Positions 16,519 to 25,228 are shown, counted from the first letter of the stretch. The stretch is 64,000 nt of DNA from an uncultured Eubacteriales bacterium (GCA_934402395.1 CAKRTQ010000011.1:1-64000); one strand, 5' to 3'. A program made the numbers and translations. Notes: a model not told the origin generated them from the letters alone.

Positions 16519-18504
16519 TTACTTATTTCCGACTCCTGCCTTTGCAATGGCTGTCTTCTGTGCTTCGGAAAGCGAGCCTATATGCGCATCGGCATATTTT
16601 TCGTTAACCGCAATAAGGTGTACACGCTTCTGCGTAGCGAACGTAACGGTCGTAAAACCGTTTGTAAAGACCTTCTCGCCGCCGTACGGCGCAAAGCTAA
16701 CGGTATAATTGTTCTTTGAGCTGCTCTCGCCGTTTTTCAGCCTGAAGGAATAAAGCGGGTCGTAGCTTCCGAAGTCCACAACAGCCCAGCTTATGATCTC
16801 CGGCATATCCGAAAAATTCTTATCATAGTAATAAAAATCCTTGCGGTCGCACTCTGTGTAATAAGTCTCATCGTCACTGCGGCGCAGCGGGAACCTCTCG
16901 GACGGTTTCATCACGATATATTCGCCGGTCCCCGAATTCTTGATATTGAAGTTTTTGTCTCTTGACGAATTGCCGTCAAAGACAAATACCTTGACGCCCT
17001 CGGGGATCTTCCAGAAGGTTCTGAAATCTTCAACCGTTGCATGAAGCTCATGCGAGTCCGAGTTATAGCACCAGACCACAAATGTCTCTCCCGGTGTAAT
17101 GACGCCGCCGCTGTATCCGGGGTTGACGGGACGCGCCACGTCGGTATTCTTCCAGTACTTGTCGTACTCGCCCCACGGCGCGTCGGTCCAGTCGCTGCCC
17201 GGAAGGATCGGGGTGTACTCCTGCACCGAACGTTCAAACCACGTTGAAACGCTCGTTGCTCCGCTGCCCTGATAGCCTATCATATAGTCGAAAATATTGA
17301 TCGCTCCCGTTGAATTGTTGTACATTTCAAAGCACTCAAACGGATCGCCGTTCGGGCTTGCCTTGTACGCCGCAAGCGCGGAGTCGCCGCCGTACTGGTC
17401 GGCTGATATCTCGGTTATGATAAGCTCGGGGCGGTTATTGTTGTTGACGTGCACCTCGTTTTTTGCCGCCTGTGTGCGCACGACCGAGGTCTTTATTTGA
17501 GCAAACACAGCCTTCTCTGCCTCGTCCGGCTGCCCCACAGCCGACGTCGCATAGTCGTTTACACGCTCAAGATGCATACGCTTGTTTGATGCAAACGATG
17601 CCGCCGTATAGCCGTTCTGTTCCTTCGGCGATGCAGTCGCCGGGATGTAGCTTATCGTCCAGTTGGTTTTTGCCTCAGCTCCGTTATTTTTGAGCTGAGA
17701 TGCCAGCGGCTCGCTGCCGAAATCGACCACAGCCCAGGATATCACCTCTTCAAGCGTTTCGTATGTCGCATCGGTGTAGGGGTGATGGCCGTTGTCGCGT
17801 TCAACATCATATTTCTTGTCAAACGAACGGCGCAGCGGGAATCTCTCAGACTGATGCATGATGAGATATGTCCCCGTGGCATTGTTTTTGAGCTTGAAGT
17901 TGTTGGGTCCGTCAACATCGTTGCCGTCAAGGATGAACACCTTCACTCCGTCCGGAATGCTCCAGAAGCGGCGGAACTGCTCAACGGTGCAGTTTATACG
18001 GTGCGACGCCGCCGAATAGACCCACACAACAAATGTTTCGCCGGGCTTCACTGCGCCGTCCACACGAGCGGGGTTGACGGGACGCTTCACATCAGACTTT
18101 TTCCAATAGGTATCATACGCCGTGTATGCAGCATCGATCCAGTCGGCGCCCGGCAGAAGCGGGGTGTAGCACTGTATCGAACGCTCAAAGAAATCCGGGC
18201 TTTTGGCGGGTGACGCCCCCTGATAGCCTATCATATAATCGTACACATTAAGCTCACGGTCGGAGTTGTTGTATACGGAAATAAACTCAAACACATCGGA
18301 ATTCGGGTTGTTTCCCGCATCCTCGTTGTACTTGGGATTGATATTTGCCGCGTTGTCCTTTGCGCCGTACTGGTCAACGCCTATCTGAGTTATAAGCAGC
18401 TCGGGATATTCCTCTGTTCCGCTGCCTGCTGCCGTTACCGTGTACGGCACGGTACCCAATAACATCAACATAGATAAAACCGCCGATATGATCTTTTTTT
18501 TCAT
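16519..18504 (-). CDS. Secreted protein with two lamin-tail-like repeats
   Basis: The protein of about 661 aa has a signal peptide and two related halves of about 310 aa each. They begin at PELLITQIGVDQYG and PELIITEISADQYGG. Each half has the lamin-tail pattern (VFEFISVYNNSDRELNVYDYMIGYQG), then a PGETFVVW turn, a 'FW.IP.GVKVF' stretch, SERFPLRRS and EVISWAVVDFGS. No enzyme domain, lipobox or sorting signal was found, so it is probably released or bound non-covalently. The ATG at 18504 is preferred; AGAGG lies about 10 nt upstream. Function is unknown; clostridial lamin-tail domains usually accompany nucleases or phosphatases, which are absent here. Confidence 0.75.
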   Translation of the reverse strand: MKKKIISAVLSMLMLLGTVPYTVTAAGSGTEEYPELLITQIGVDQYGAKDNAANINPKYNEDAGNNPNSDVFEFISVYNNSDRELNVYDYMIGYQGASPAKSPDFFERSIQCYTPLLPGADWIDAAYTAYDTYWKKSDVKRPVNPARVDGAVKPGETFVVWVYSAASHRINCTVEQFRRFWSIPDGVKVFILDGNDVDGPNNFKLKNNATGTYLIMHQSERFPLRRSFDKKYDVERDNGHHPYTDATYETLEEVISWAVVDFGSEPLASQLKNNGAEAKTNWTISYIPATASPKEQNGYTAASFASNKRMHLERVNDYATSAVGQPDEAEKAVFAQIKTSVVRTQAAKNEVHVNNNNRPELIITEISADQYGGDSALAAYKASPNGDPFECFEMYNNSTGAINIFDYMIGYQGSGATSVSTWFERSVQEYTPILPGSDWTDAPWGEYDKYWKNTDVARPVNPGYSGGVITPGETFVVWCYNSDSHELHATVEDFRTFWKIPEGVKVFVFDGNSSRDKNFNIKNSGTGEYIVMKPSERFPLRRSDDETYYTECDRKDFYYYDKNFSDMPEIISWAVVDFGSYDPLYSFRLKNGESSSKNNYTVSFAPYGGEKVFTNGFTTVTFATQKRVHLIAVNEKYADAHIGSLSEAQKTAIAKAGVGNK

Positions 18505-18539
18505 TTCACACACGCCTCTTGTGATCTTTCAAGCACCGC

Positions 18540-19439
18540 TCAGTCACGGTAGATTGAACGGACCCACTTGCCGTCCTTGAAATCGTATCTGAAAATACGC
18601 GCCGTTGAGTTTTCGCGGATGCTTCTTGTCGGCTGACCGTCGATAAACACTATCGCCGCGCCGTTGTCCATAGCAAATCCGAGATTGTATTTCGGATTTT
18701 TTTCCTTCATGATAGCAGAATCGAACTCAGCCCACTTGTCGCTGTTTCCGAAATGGGGACCGTAATAAATATTGACAAGATCGAGTCCGGGGAAGAACTT
18801 ATATATCGAATCCGGCACGGAATAATAGTCGTTCCAGCCCATATAGGTCCAGCACATACCGCCCGCACTGCCGCCGCAGCAGATGACACCGCGGTTATAT
18901 GCCTCGGCAAGATACTCGTTGACCTTGAACTTTTTCCACACCATGTCCATATATTCGCTCTGACCGCCACCGACACAGATGATATCGGCATTCACTATCT
19001 TGTCGCGCAGCTCGTCGGGATCGTAAAGCTTTGTGACAAGCGTTATCGCCTCCACATCTTTTGAATAGCGGCGGAACGTGTTTACATAAGACTCGACATT
19101 GCTGACGGTATCCTTACCTGCCGTGCAGAGTATCACAACACGCGGATTTTTCTTTTCCGCCAGCTTTATTATCTCCGAATATATTTTCGTTGAAGCCCCG
19201 CCGCCGGCAATAACAGCCTTTTTTACAACAGGAACTGCCGGCTCGGTCGTTGTCTCCGGCTCCTCGGAGGTCGGCTCCGCCGTAGTTTCCGCGGTCGTCG
19301 CCGGTGTGGAGGCAGTACCGGTCGGAGCATCCGTTGCGGAGTGATCCCCTTCCCCGCGCTTGCAGGCGGCAAGGCATAAGCAAACGCATACGGCAATTCC
19401 AGCCAGTATCGCCGCCGTGAGTCTGAATGAGTTTTTCAT
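18540..19439 (-). CDS. Lipoprotein with a peptidase S51 (cyanophycinase/dipeptidase E-like) domain
   Basis: The 299-aa protein has a signal peptide with lipobox LAAC (Cys26), a Thr/Pro/Glu-rich linker and a class I glutamine-amidotransferase-like fold. The nucleophile elbow GGSAGG (Ser191) and the preceding IICVGGGQ match the S51 family. Known S51 enzymes (PepE, cyanophycinase) cleave aspartyl bonds. The predicted active site is thus on the outer face of the membrane. The ATG at 19439 follows AAAGGAAG by 9 nt. It may form a secretion-related cluster with the lamin-tail and GLUG genes. Confidence 0.82.
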   Translation of the reverse strand: MKNSFRLTAAILAGIAVCVCLCLAACKRGEGDHSATDAPTGTASTPATTAETTAEPTSEEPETTTEPAVPVVKKAVIAGGGASTKIYSEIIKLAEKKNPRVVILCTAGKDTVSNVESYVNTFRRYSKDVEAITLVTKLYDPDELRDKIVNADIICVGGGQSEYMDMVWKKFKVNEYLAEAYNRGVICCGGSAGGMCWTYMGWNDYYSVPDSIYKFFPGLDLVNIYYGPHFGNSDKWAEFDSAIMKEKNPKYNLGFAMDNGAAIVFIDGQPTRSIRENSTARIFRYDFKDGKWVRSIYRD

Positions 19440-19468
19440 AAGAATGCGCTTCCTTTCTTCGGGCACCG

Positions 19469-19951
19469 TCATAGGGTCCCCGGCGCGGTGTCCCCCGCAC
19501 TGTCTGCGGGAGACACCGTAGTGAAATTGTTTTTCCATGTTGACAGCACAACGTTGCTTCTTGTAAGCGACACACCCGGCGCGCATTTTATGTCGTTGAG
19601 AACACGCTGAAGCGAGGAACTGCTTTTTGTAACTATTTTAAGGAAGAAATCGTAATCCCCCGTTATGTAGTGCACCTCGGATATTTCCGGATGCTTCTGC
19701 ATATGCGCTATGAATTCGTCGTTGTACTTCGGATGCTCGACGCGCACATATGTAAGCGCGGTGATATCCATACCCACCTTTTCATAGTCGATAACAGCCG
19801 TGTATTGCTTGATCACACCGCTGTTCTCAAGCTTTTTTATTCGCTCAAGCACCGAAGTTTCGGAAAGGTGTATCTCCTTTGCGATATTCGTGACCTTTGT
19901 GCGCGCGTTCTGCTTGAGTATCGAAAGTATCTTCTCGTCTGTGCCGTCCAT
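19469..19951 (-). CDS. Lrp/AsnC-family transcriptional regulator
   Basis: The 160-aa protein has an N-terminal winged helix-turn-helix (DEKILSILKQNARTKVTNIAKEI) and a C-terminal RAM/AsnC effector domain (EVHYITGDYDFFLKIVTKS, then a late NVVLSTWKNNF). These regulators form oligomers that respond to amino acids. AGGAG lies 7 nt before the ATG at 19951. It lies between a putative peptidase lipoprotein and a surface protein on the same strand and may control them, although its site is not visible. Confidence 0.88.
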   Translation of the reverse strand: MDGTDEKILSILKQNARTKVTNIAKEIHLSETSVLERIKKLENSGVIKQYTAVIDYEKVGMDITALTYVRVEHPKYNDEFIAHMQKHPEISEVHYITGDYDFFLKIVTKSSSSLQRVLNDIKCAPGVSLTRSNVVLSTWKNNFTTVSPADSAGDTAPGTL

Positions 19952-19979
19952 TTTGGCTCCTGTCCGGATGCGGCGGGAT

Positions 19980-21779
19980 TCACTCCGCCATGTATTTTTT
20001 CTTTCCGATAACGACCGCTCCGCCGACCGCCGACATGAGTGCCAGCGCCGCAAAGACGGCAGCTCCGTCGCCGGTGGAAGGCGATGGATCTGTGGGATCG
20101 GTCTCGACCGGCGCGGGTGCGCTGCCGTTCGTGTACTTACCGTCAATGAGCTTCACCTCACCGTGTCCCGCAGCCATTGTGGGCGCGGCATCGGTGCCTA
20201 TGGTCTGGAAGAACACATTGCCGCCGAGAGCAGTGTTCATGTCATATGCCAGCTTGCCCGATATCACATCTTCGCCGGTGATGTTTGCGGCAAGATCAAG
20301 ATATGCGCCTTTTTCGTATCTTTCGGAATCAGCACAGCCGGGAGTGTAGAAGTTGCCGGAGATATTGCCCTCTGCCATCGCTTCCCCATACTTGCACCAG
20401 AAGAACACACAGGACTTCATTGAGCTGTCGGTGGTCTTTACCGTACCGGTGACAAAGCAGTTCTTTATCTCGGCAGCAGTAGTGCCGTTGAAGTAACCGA
20501 TGAGTCCGCCTGCCTCGCAGCCGCCGGTAACGTTGCCCGTGTTATAGCATCCGCCAAGCTTGGGCGCGTGACCGTCGGTGCCGTAAGCGTAGGCGACTAT
20601 GCCCGCTGCGGTATCCTTGTCGGTGGAGATATCGCCCTCGTTTCCGCAAAGCTCGAAGATATAGTCACCCGAAGCTGTCTTGTTTGCACCGCAGGAACCG
20701 ATAATACCGCCCGCCTGCTTGAGCGCGTGAACATTACCGAAATTGATGCAGCGGCGCACGGTCGTTATGTGCGAAAGACCGCCGCATATTCCGCCGGCTT
20801 TGTATTTTGTGCTGTCGACCGAACCGTAATTGAGGCATCCGCTGAAGTTTACAACGCCCTCGCTTTCACCGGCAATGCCGCCGGCTGCCCATTTTTCGTT
20901 GGCGTTGACGATATTGCCGTAGTTTACGCAGTCAACAAAATCGACCGATGATTTTTCGCCGAGACGTGCAATGATACCCGCGGCGCATCTTCCGGATGTG
21001 TTTGTAATATCCGAATAGTTCGTGCAGTTCTTTATCGTTCCGGTATTGCTGCCCGAAATATAGCTTACGATACCGCCCGAGCTGTCGCCGGTGGCGGCAA
21101 CGGTCGCCGCACCGCCCACAGTACCATTGGTGCAGTTTTCGATAACGAATTCCTCGACCGGCCACGCAAAAACGCCGCCGAGAGTGTCGCCGCCCTCAAT
21201 AACACCGATGTTGGAGCAGCCGCGTACTTCGGTCTTAGCCTCGGCTCTGCCGATAACGCCGCCGGCTACGTAGCCTACGATCTTACCGGTGTTTGAACAG
21301 TCCGTAATGACGGTCGTATCGTCTCCCTTGCCGATAAGGGCGACCACGCCCGCCGCTCTCTTTGTGTCTTTGGCATCACCGATAACATCGGCATTGTTGA
21401 TTATCTTTTCAAATCTTGCGCCGGGAACGGCATTGCAGGCAAGCGCCGCAAGCACTTCCGCCGATGTATTTTCGACCTTGCCGTCAATAACAAGATCCTT
21501 TACCGTACCCTTTACGTTTTCAAACACGGGAACCGATACCGTAAGCTTGTGTCCCTTGCCGTCAAGAGTACCGGCAAATGTGCCGACGTATGTTGCATCG
21601 ATCCTGATATCGGCAGTAAGATAATAACTGCCGGTCTGATCCATAGCGGCAAACGACGCCGCATCGGAAACGGGAAGCGCCTCTGCTTCATCGTCCTTGG
21701 CAAGTACGCCGACAGACGCCGCAGTCATGAGGCTCAGGACCAGAAGAAATGACATAAGGAGCGAAATGTGTTTTTTCAT
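19980..21779 (-). CDS. GLUG-repeat surface protein with a sortase-like C-terminus
   Basis: The protein of about 599 aa has a signal peptide (MKKHISLLMSFLLVLSLM) and then repeats of the 'CxNxGxVxxxxxAGGIxG' type, as in GGIAGESEG, AGGICGGLS and AGGIIGS. These fit the GLUG/parallel beta-helix class of surface and adhesin-like proteins. The end has a Pro/Thr-rich spacer, an SPSTGD sequence, a hydrophobic segment and KKK. This is laid out like a sorting signal, but the motif departs from LPxTG. It is probably wall-attached. Ligand unknown. The start at 21779 follows a weak AAAGGT. Confidence 0.75.
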   Translation of the reverse strand: MKKHISLLMSFLLVLSLMTAASVGVLAKDDEAEALPVSDAASFAAMDQTGSYYLTADIRIDATYVGTFAGTLDGKGHKLTVSVPVFENVKGTVKDLVIDGKVENTSAEVLAALACNAVPGARFEKIINNADVIGDAKDTKRAAGVVALIGKGDDTTVITDCSNTGKIVGYVAGGVIGRAEAKTEVRGCSNIGVIEGGDTLGGVFAWPVEEFVIENCTNGTVGGAATVAATGDSSGGIVSYISGSNTGTIKNCTNYSDITNTSGRCAAGIIARLGEKSSVDFVDCVNYGNIVNANEKWAAGGIAGESEGVVNFSGCLNYGSVDSTKYKAGGICGGLSHITTVRRCINFGNVHALKQAGGIIGSCGANKTASGDYIFELCGNEGDISTDKDTAAGIVAYAYGTDGHAPKLGGCYNTGNVTGGCEAGGLIGYFNGTTAAEIKNCFVTGTVKTTDSSMKSCVFFWCKYGEAMAEGNISGNFYTPGCADSERYEKGAYLDLAANITGEDVISGKLAYDMNTALGGNVFFQTIGTDAAPTMAAGHGEVKLIDGKYTNGSAPAPVETDPTDPSPSTGDGAAVFAALALMSAVGGAVVIGKKKYMAE

Positions 21780-22020
21780 TTTTGCACCGTGACCTTTCCA
21801 TCCGCCGCGTTGGGGCGGATACCGCTGAAAAAATTTTTCCGGCAGTGCCGGCAAACGCCGGCACCCGCCGGAAGTCATTATATCACATCAAAAATCAAAA
21901 TGCAATATTTTCTTAAATTATGTTCAAAAATATGATTTTCTAAGGTTTGTACGCGCTTTATCCTTAAAAAACTCGCATGAACCGTAAACATAACGCCCGA
22001 CGCCGCACACGGCGCAGCGG
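21780..22020. other. Intergenic region, no gene seen
   Basis: About 240 nt separate the GLUG gene start from the DUF5131 stop. It is AT-rich near 21890-21960. A weak CGCCG-cac-CGGCG hairpin near 21999-22013 may end the nrdR-DUF5131 transcript. No convincing promoter hexamer pair was found. Confidence 0.4.
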
Positions 22021-22746
22021 TCATGTCACGGGTGAAAAGTCGATACCGGCACGCCGCGCCTGCTCCGCCTGTCTTGCGCGCGGGATGCGGTACACTCTGC
22101 CGTTCACCTCAAGCAGCGCACCGGTCTGATGGTAACTGAATCTCACACCCGCCGCTTCGCAGTCGCGGCTTATACGCCTCACCCAGCCAAAACGGCAAAG
22201 CCGCGCTCCCGCGCCGGATTCTCCGCCCGCAGTTACCGATTCGACCGCCCCACCGGAAAGATATGCGGTAAGGTCGATCTCCTCAAGCAACGGCTCGCAC
22301 ACTATCATACGGTGCTTTATCGGCGCGGCAAGAAAAAGCGGAAGCCTTTCGTCGGCGCGCCTCTGATTTTCGCAGGTGCATCCGACAGTTACGTTCGGAT
22401 ATCCATCGCCCCAGTCGGGCGGCAGTGCAACGCCGAAGCGCGCAATGCGCTTTGTTATAAATATGAAGTGAAGGTCCGGCCGCCGCGCTATCATGCTCCA
22501 CGCATCGGCGCGCCATTCATCCGCTTCCTCCAAAAAGAAATCCGATGAAAAGCAGGTCCATACCGTGCTTCCCCACGGTATGGCGGGACCGTTTCTGCCC
22601 ATGCGCACCGGCAGGTCAAAATCGGCGTTTTTGCCAACAGCCGAAGCATTGCGCTCATATCTGCCGTCTATTCGGTAAACATAGCAGTTTGCGCAGCCCT
22701 CGCTGAGCTTAACGCAGCCGTGCCACGGATTCCATCCGTTTTTCAT
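22021..22746 (-). CDS. DUF5131-family (phage Gp37/Gp68-like) protein
   Basis: The 241-aa protein begins with WNPWHGCVKLSEGCANCY, the cysteine-containing signature of the DUF5131/Gp37-Gp68 family (WNPxxGCxxxSxGCxxCY). These Cys residues resemble a radical-SAM-type cluster site. Later motifs are FIFITKR and a CEPLLEEIDL segment followed by GGESGAGAR, also typical. The biochemical role is unproven. The gene starts 6 nt after nrdR with no strong ribosome site, so it is probably translated by coupling. Linkage to the ribonucleotide reductase regulator is notable. Confidence 0.82.
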   Translation of the reverse strand: MKNGWNPWHGCVKLSEGCANCYVYRIDGRYERNASAVGKNADFDLPVRMGRNGPAIPWGSTVWTCFSSDFFLEEADEWRADAWSMIARRPDLHFIFITKRIARFGVALPPDWGDGYPNVTVGCTCENQRRADERLPLFLAAPIKHRMIVCEPLLEEIDLTAYLSGGAVESVTAGGESGAGARLCRFGWVRRISRDCEAAGVRFSYHQTGALLEVNGRVYRIPRARQAEQARRAGIDFSPVT

Positions 22747-22752
22747 TGCGTG

Positions 22753-23211
22753 TCACTCGGTGTCGGAAGGCTCACGTTTGATATCGTTTATCTCGCGTAT
22801 AAATGTCTCAACGTCGGTAAATTCACGGTACACCGACGCAAACCGCACATAAGCCACGGCATCCGAAGCCTTGAGCCGGCGCATGACCATCTCGCCGATA
22901 TCGCCCGACGGTATTTCCTGTCTGAGTGAATTCTGAAGCTCGGATTCTATTTCGTTTGCGATCTGTTCGGCATTTACGGGACGTTTTTCGCACGCCTTGA
23001 GAAGCCCCGAAAGCAGCTTCGAACGGTCAAAAAGCTCACGCGTGCCGTTCTTTTTGATAACTACCAGCTGAACCGACTCGATCACCTCAAATGTCGTAAA
23101 ACGCTTCTGACAGTTCAGGCACTCGCGTCTGCGGCGGATATTGTTTCCGTCTATGTTCTGGCGTGAATCAATAACGCGGCTTTCAAGACAGCCGCAGCTT
23201 GGACATCTCAT
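22753..23211 (-). CDS. nrdR: Transcriptional repressor NrdR
   Basis: The 152-aa repressor senses (d)ATP and controls ribonucleotide reductase genes. It has the N-terminal zinc ribbon (CPSCGC...CLNCQKRF) and an ATP-cone domain (VIKKNGTRELFDRSKLLSGLLKAC). Length is normal. The ATG at 23211 gives the canonical MRCPSCG start and has AGGCAGG upstream; the longer frame is not needed. Promoter 23299-23327 serves this gene and DUF5131. No obvious NrdR box was identified in the promoter. Confidence 0.95.
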   Translation of the reverse strand: MRCPSCGCLESRVIDSRQNIDGNNIRRRRECLNCQKRFTTFEVIESVQLVVIKKNGTRELFDRSKLLSGLLKACEKRPVNAEQIANEIESELQNSLRQEIPSGDIGEMVMRRLKASDAVAYVRFASVYREFTDVETFIREINDIKREPSDTE

Positions 23212-23298
23212 TGAAAAATACCTGCCTTTCGCCGAAAACGGAATGCAAAAGCGGTAAATGATGCTTTTTGCATTCATATTCCGATTCAAACTACGATT

Positions 23299-23327
23299 AT
23301 TTTATCACATACAAATGAATTTGTAAA
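23299..23327 (-). promoter_or_regulatory. Promoter of nrdR-DUF5131
   Basis: TTTACA (23322-23327) and TAAAAT (23299-23304) are separated by 17 nt on the minus strand. The -35 element starts only 15 nt past the stop codon of the upstream DUF6514-like gene. Confidence 0.65.
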
Positions 23328-23341
23328 GAGGTTTGAGGCTT

Positions 23342-23650
23342 TTATGCCTCGCCATGCTGCTCATACTCCCAATCCTCGACTATTTCTCCGAGTGTCGTGG
23401 GAGTTACAAATCCTTCAACCAGCCGGTCAAAAAGCGCGATCGCGCAGCGCTTGCTGTAACCGATGCCGCACGAAGCGTGATCGCTGCCGAAAGATACATT
23501 GACAGCGTATGACTTCACACCCGCACGGCGGACTTCATAAAGTCGGTAGTTTACGTTGTGTCCGCCCAATGACTGCACCTTGCCGCGTATCTGTGTAAGG
23601 CTGCGATACCCCGCACGATGCTGATTTTGTGGTTTGATGAGCTTGTTCAT
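23342..23650 (-). CDS. Small DUF6514-like protein
   Basis: The 102-aa soluble protein has a central strand-rich part (YRLYEVRRAGVKSYAVNVSFGSDHASCGIG) followed by a helical part (RCAIALFDRLVEGFVTPTTLGEIVEDW). It resembles DUF6514, a small clostridial family without known function; the assignment is tentative. TAGG lies 7 nt before the ATG. The leader also holds a GTTCCC/GGGGAAC hairpin. It appears to be a single-gene unit. Confidence 0.6.
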   Translation of the reverse strand: MNKLIKPQNQHRAGYRSLTQIRGKVQSLGGHNVNYRLYEVRRAGVKSYAVNVSFGSDHASCGIGYSKRCAIALFDRLVEGFVTPTTLGEIVEDWEYEQHGEA

Positions 23651-24133
23651 GGTTTTTCCTACGTTCCCCTCTTGCCCGGGAACTTCCTTTCTTTGTTCTG
23701 CCAGCGATTTTTTAATTTTTGTGAATTAATGAACGATTGGTGGCCCTGTGTGGAATATATTATCATCCGCCCCATTATTTTTTACATCGGTGGATGTTTT
23801 GTGACATTCGTCAAATTGTACTAAAAAACACCGGAATACCGCCAGTGCTTCGAGTTTTCCCATTCCAAGGTGGTGAAATTCATTTTTACGGAATTATTTT
23901 GCATAAAAATACCGTACAGCCGCTATATGCGAATTAATAAATCGTATACATATTATTAAGGATGAATAATTATCCTGGCATTCATATAATTTCCGCTTGA
24001 CTTCAGCTTTTTTTATGTTATAATAGCCTTGACATGCCGAATATGCCGGCAGGCAAAAAATGAAAAATGTATTAATTATTCAAACGCAGAGAAGCGTATA
24101 ATTATACCGCTTTTACGCGACAATACAGGTAAA
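23651..24133. other. Intergenic region between divergent small genes
   Basis: About 480 nt hold the leader of the DUF6514-like gene, including a GTTCCC...GGGGAAC hairpin close to its start, a small ACATC/GATGT hairpin near 23790, and the promoter at 23997-24024. The region is AT-rich. A 28-codon open frame near 23874 was considered and rejected because GTG directly abuts its only ribosome-like site. Confidence 0.5.
23997..24024 (+). promoter_or_regulatory. Promoter of the 90-aa membrane protein
   Basis: TTGACT (23997-24002) and TATAAT (24019-24024) are separated by 16 nt. The leader to the ATG at 24134 is about 100 nt. Confidence 0.65.
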
Positions 24134-24406
24134 ATGAAAGAAAAAGGAAGAAAAAAAGGGCTTTTTGAAGCAATTGCGGGCATAAGCCGTGAAGCAATGA
24201 CGGTGTTTTCCTACGGTATGAGCACAGTGGCACTGATCGGCGCGGCACTGATCACGCGCATTGCCTCGGCAATGAAGGAGGACCCACTCGGTGCGGTAAG
24301 CTACTATGCACCCATGCTTGAATACATAATGATGACCGTGCTGATAGTGGTGGCAGGCACCGCCGCATTTGACCTTATGGATAAGAAAAATAGACAGAGG
24401 CTGTAG
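24134..24406 (+). CDS. Small two-helix membrane protein
   Basis: The 90-aa protein has a basic N-terminus (MKEKGRKKGLF) and two likely membrane segments, around residues 24-43 and 60-80. No family is recognised. The ATG at 24134 was chosen because it follows CAGGT, opens the hydrophobic protein and is the only in-frame start after the promoter with a basic cap. It converges on the Lgt-like gene with only 3 nt between the stop codons. Confidence 0.55.
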   Translation: MKEKGRKKGLFEAIAGISREAMTVFSYGMSTVALIGAALITRIASAMKEDPLGAVSYYAPMLEYIMMTVLIVVAGTAAFDLMDKKNRQRL

Positions 24407-24429
24407 CGCTTAACGCGCAACAGCCCCTC
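24397..24429. terminator. Bidirectional hairpin spanning two convergent stop codons
   Basis: GAGG-CTGT-a-GCGC pairs with GCGC-a-ACAG-c-CCTC around a short loop. The hairpin contains the TAG of the plus-strand gene and the TAA of the minus-strand gene. On the minus strand it is followed by TGTCTATTTTT. Confidence 0.7.
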
Positions 24430-25177
24430 GTCTCTTTCTGTACAGCAAAACTGCGGCAGTGACCAGAACCAACACGATGCTTATGATCTGAGATGTTGAC
24501 AAAACACCTATTCTCCCCCGCTCCGGATCACCTCGGAAAAATTCGATAATAAATCTCATCACCGGGTAAACAGTTAAATATGTGACCGCATTGATACCCT
24601 TTTTATTTTTTCCGATGGTAAAGAATAAAACCATCTGCACCGCAAACAGCAGCACAAGTCCCGCCGATTCTATAAGCTGTATCGGCAAAAGCGGAACGCC
24701 GAGCGGGGTCATTCCCACGCTCTCGGTGTAGGTATGCGCCCACCTGCCGCTGTACGGAATACCGTAGCAGCACCCCGCAAAGAAGCACCCAACCCGCCCC
24801 AATGCGTGTCCAAGCGGCAACACCGCAGCGTAAACGTCAAAAAGATCGGTTTCGTCGCGGTATCTGTGAGTATACAGGATAAGCGCAGTTACTCCGCCCA
24901 AAAGACCACCGTAAAACACAAAACCGCCGAAAACGAAGCTTTGCCAACTTAAGTTCAGTTCAATTATCTTGGGAAGAGTTACAATAATAAAAACGAGCTT
25001 TGCCCCGAGAAAACTGCCGAACATCACATAAACAACCGAGCAGGCAAGGTCAAAGACTGTGATTTTACGGACTTTAGCCAGAATAAGCGCGGCTACCGCC
25101 GCAAGCATCGCCCCCAAAAGAAACATCAGGCCATAAAGCGGTATCTCACGCCCCAACAAAGAGATCGAATCAGCCAT
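24410..25177 (-). CDS. Lgt-like prolipoprotein diacylglyceryl transferase homologue
   Basis: The 255-aa polytopic membrane protein has the Lgt layout: FGGFVFYGGLLGG, HALGRVGCFFAGCCYG, LPIQLIES and a late RFIIEFFRGDPERG. The core signature reads GRVGCFFAGCCYG where canonical Lgt has GRIGNFINQE. It therefore belongs to a diverged Lgt-like group common in clostridia; catalysis of lipoprotein lipidation is not assured. GGAGG precedes the ATG. It is third in the operon controlled by the promoter/operator at 25764-25814. Confidence 0.75.
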   Translation of the reverse strand: MADSISLLGREIPLYGLMFLLGAMLAAVAALILAKVRKITVFDLACSVVYVMFGSFLGAKLVFIIVTLPKIIELNLSWQSFVFGGFVFYGGLLGGVTALILYTHRYRDETDLFDVYAAVLPLGHALGRVGCFFAGCCYGIPYSGRWAHTYTESVGMTPLGVPLLPIQLIESAGLVLLFAVQMVLFFTIGKNKKGINAVTYLTVYPVMRFIIEFFRGDPERGRIGVLSTSQIISIVLVLVTAAVLLYRKRRGAVAR

Positions 25178-25228
25178 ATAGAACCTCCGTATGTTTAATG
25201 GGGACGATGCAGTGCAGTACCGTTCAGA

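Noticed and set aside
23874..23960. 28-codon plus-strand frame
   Set aside because: AAGGTG is directly next to its GTG start, leaving no spacing for initiation.
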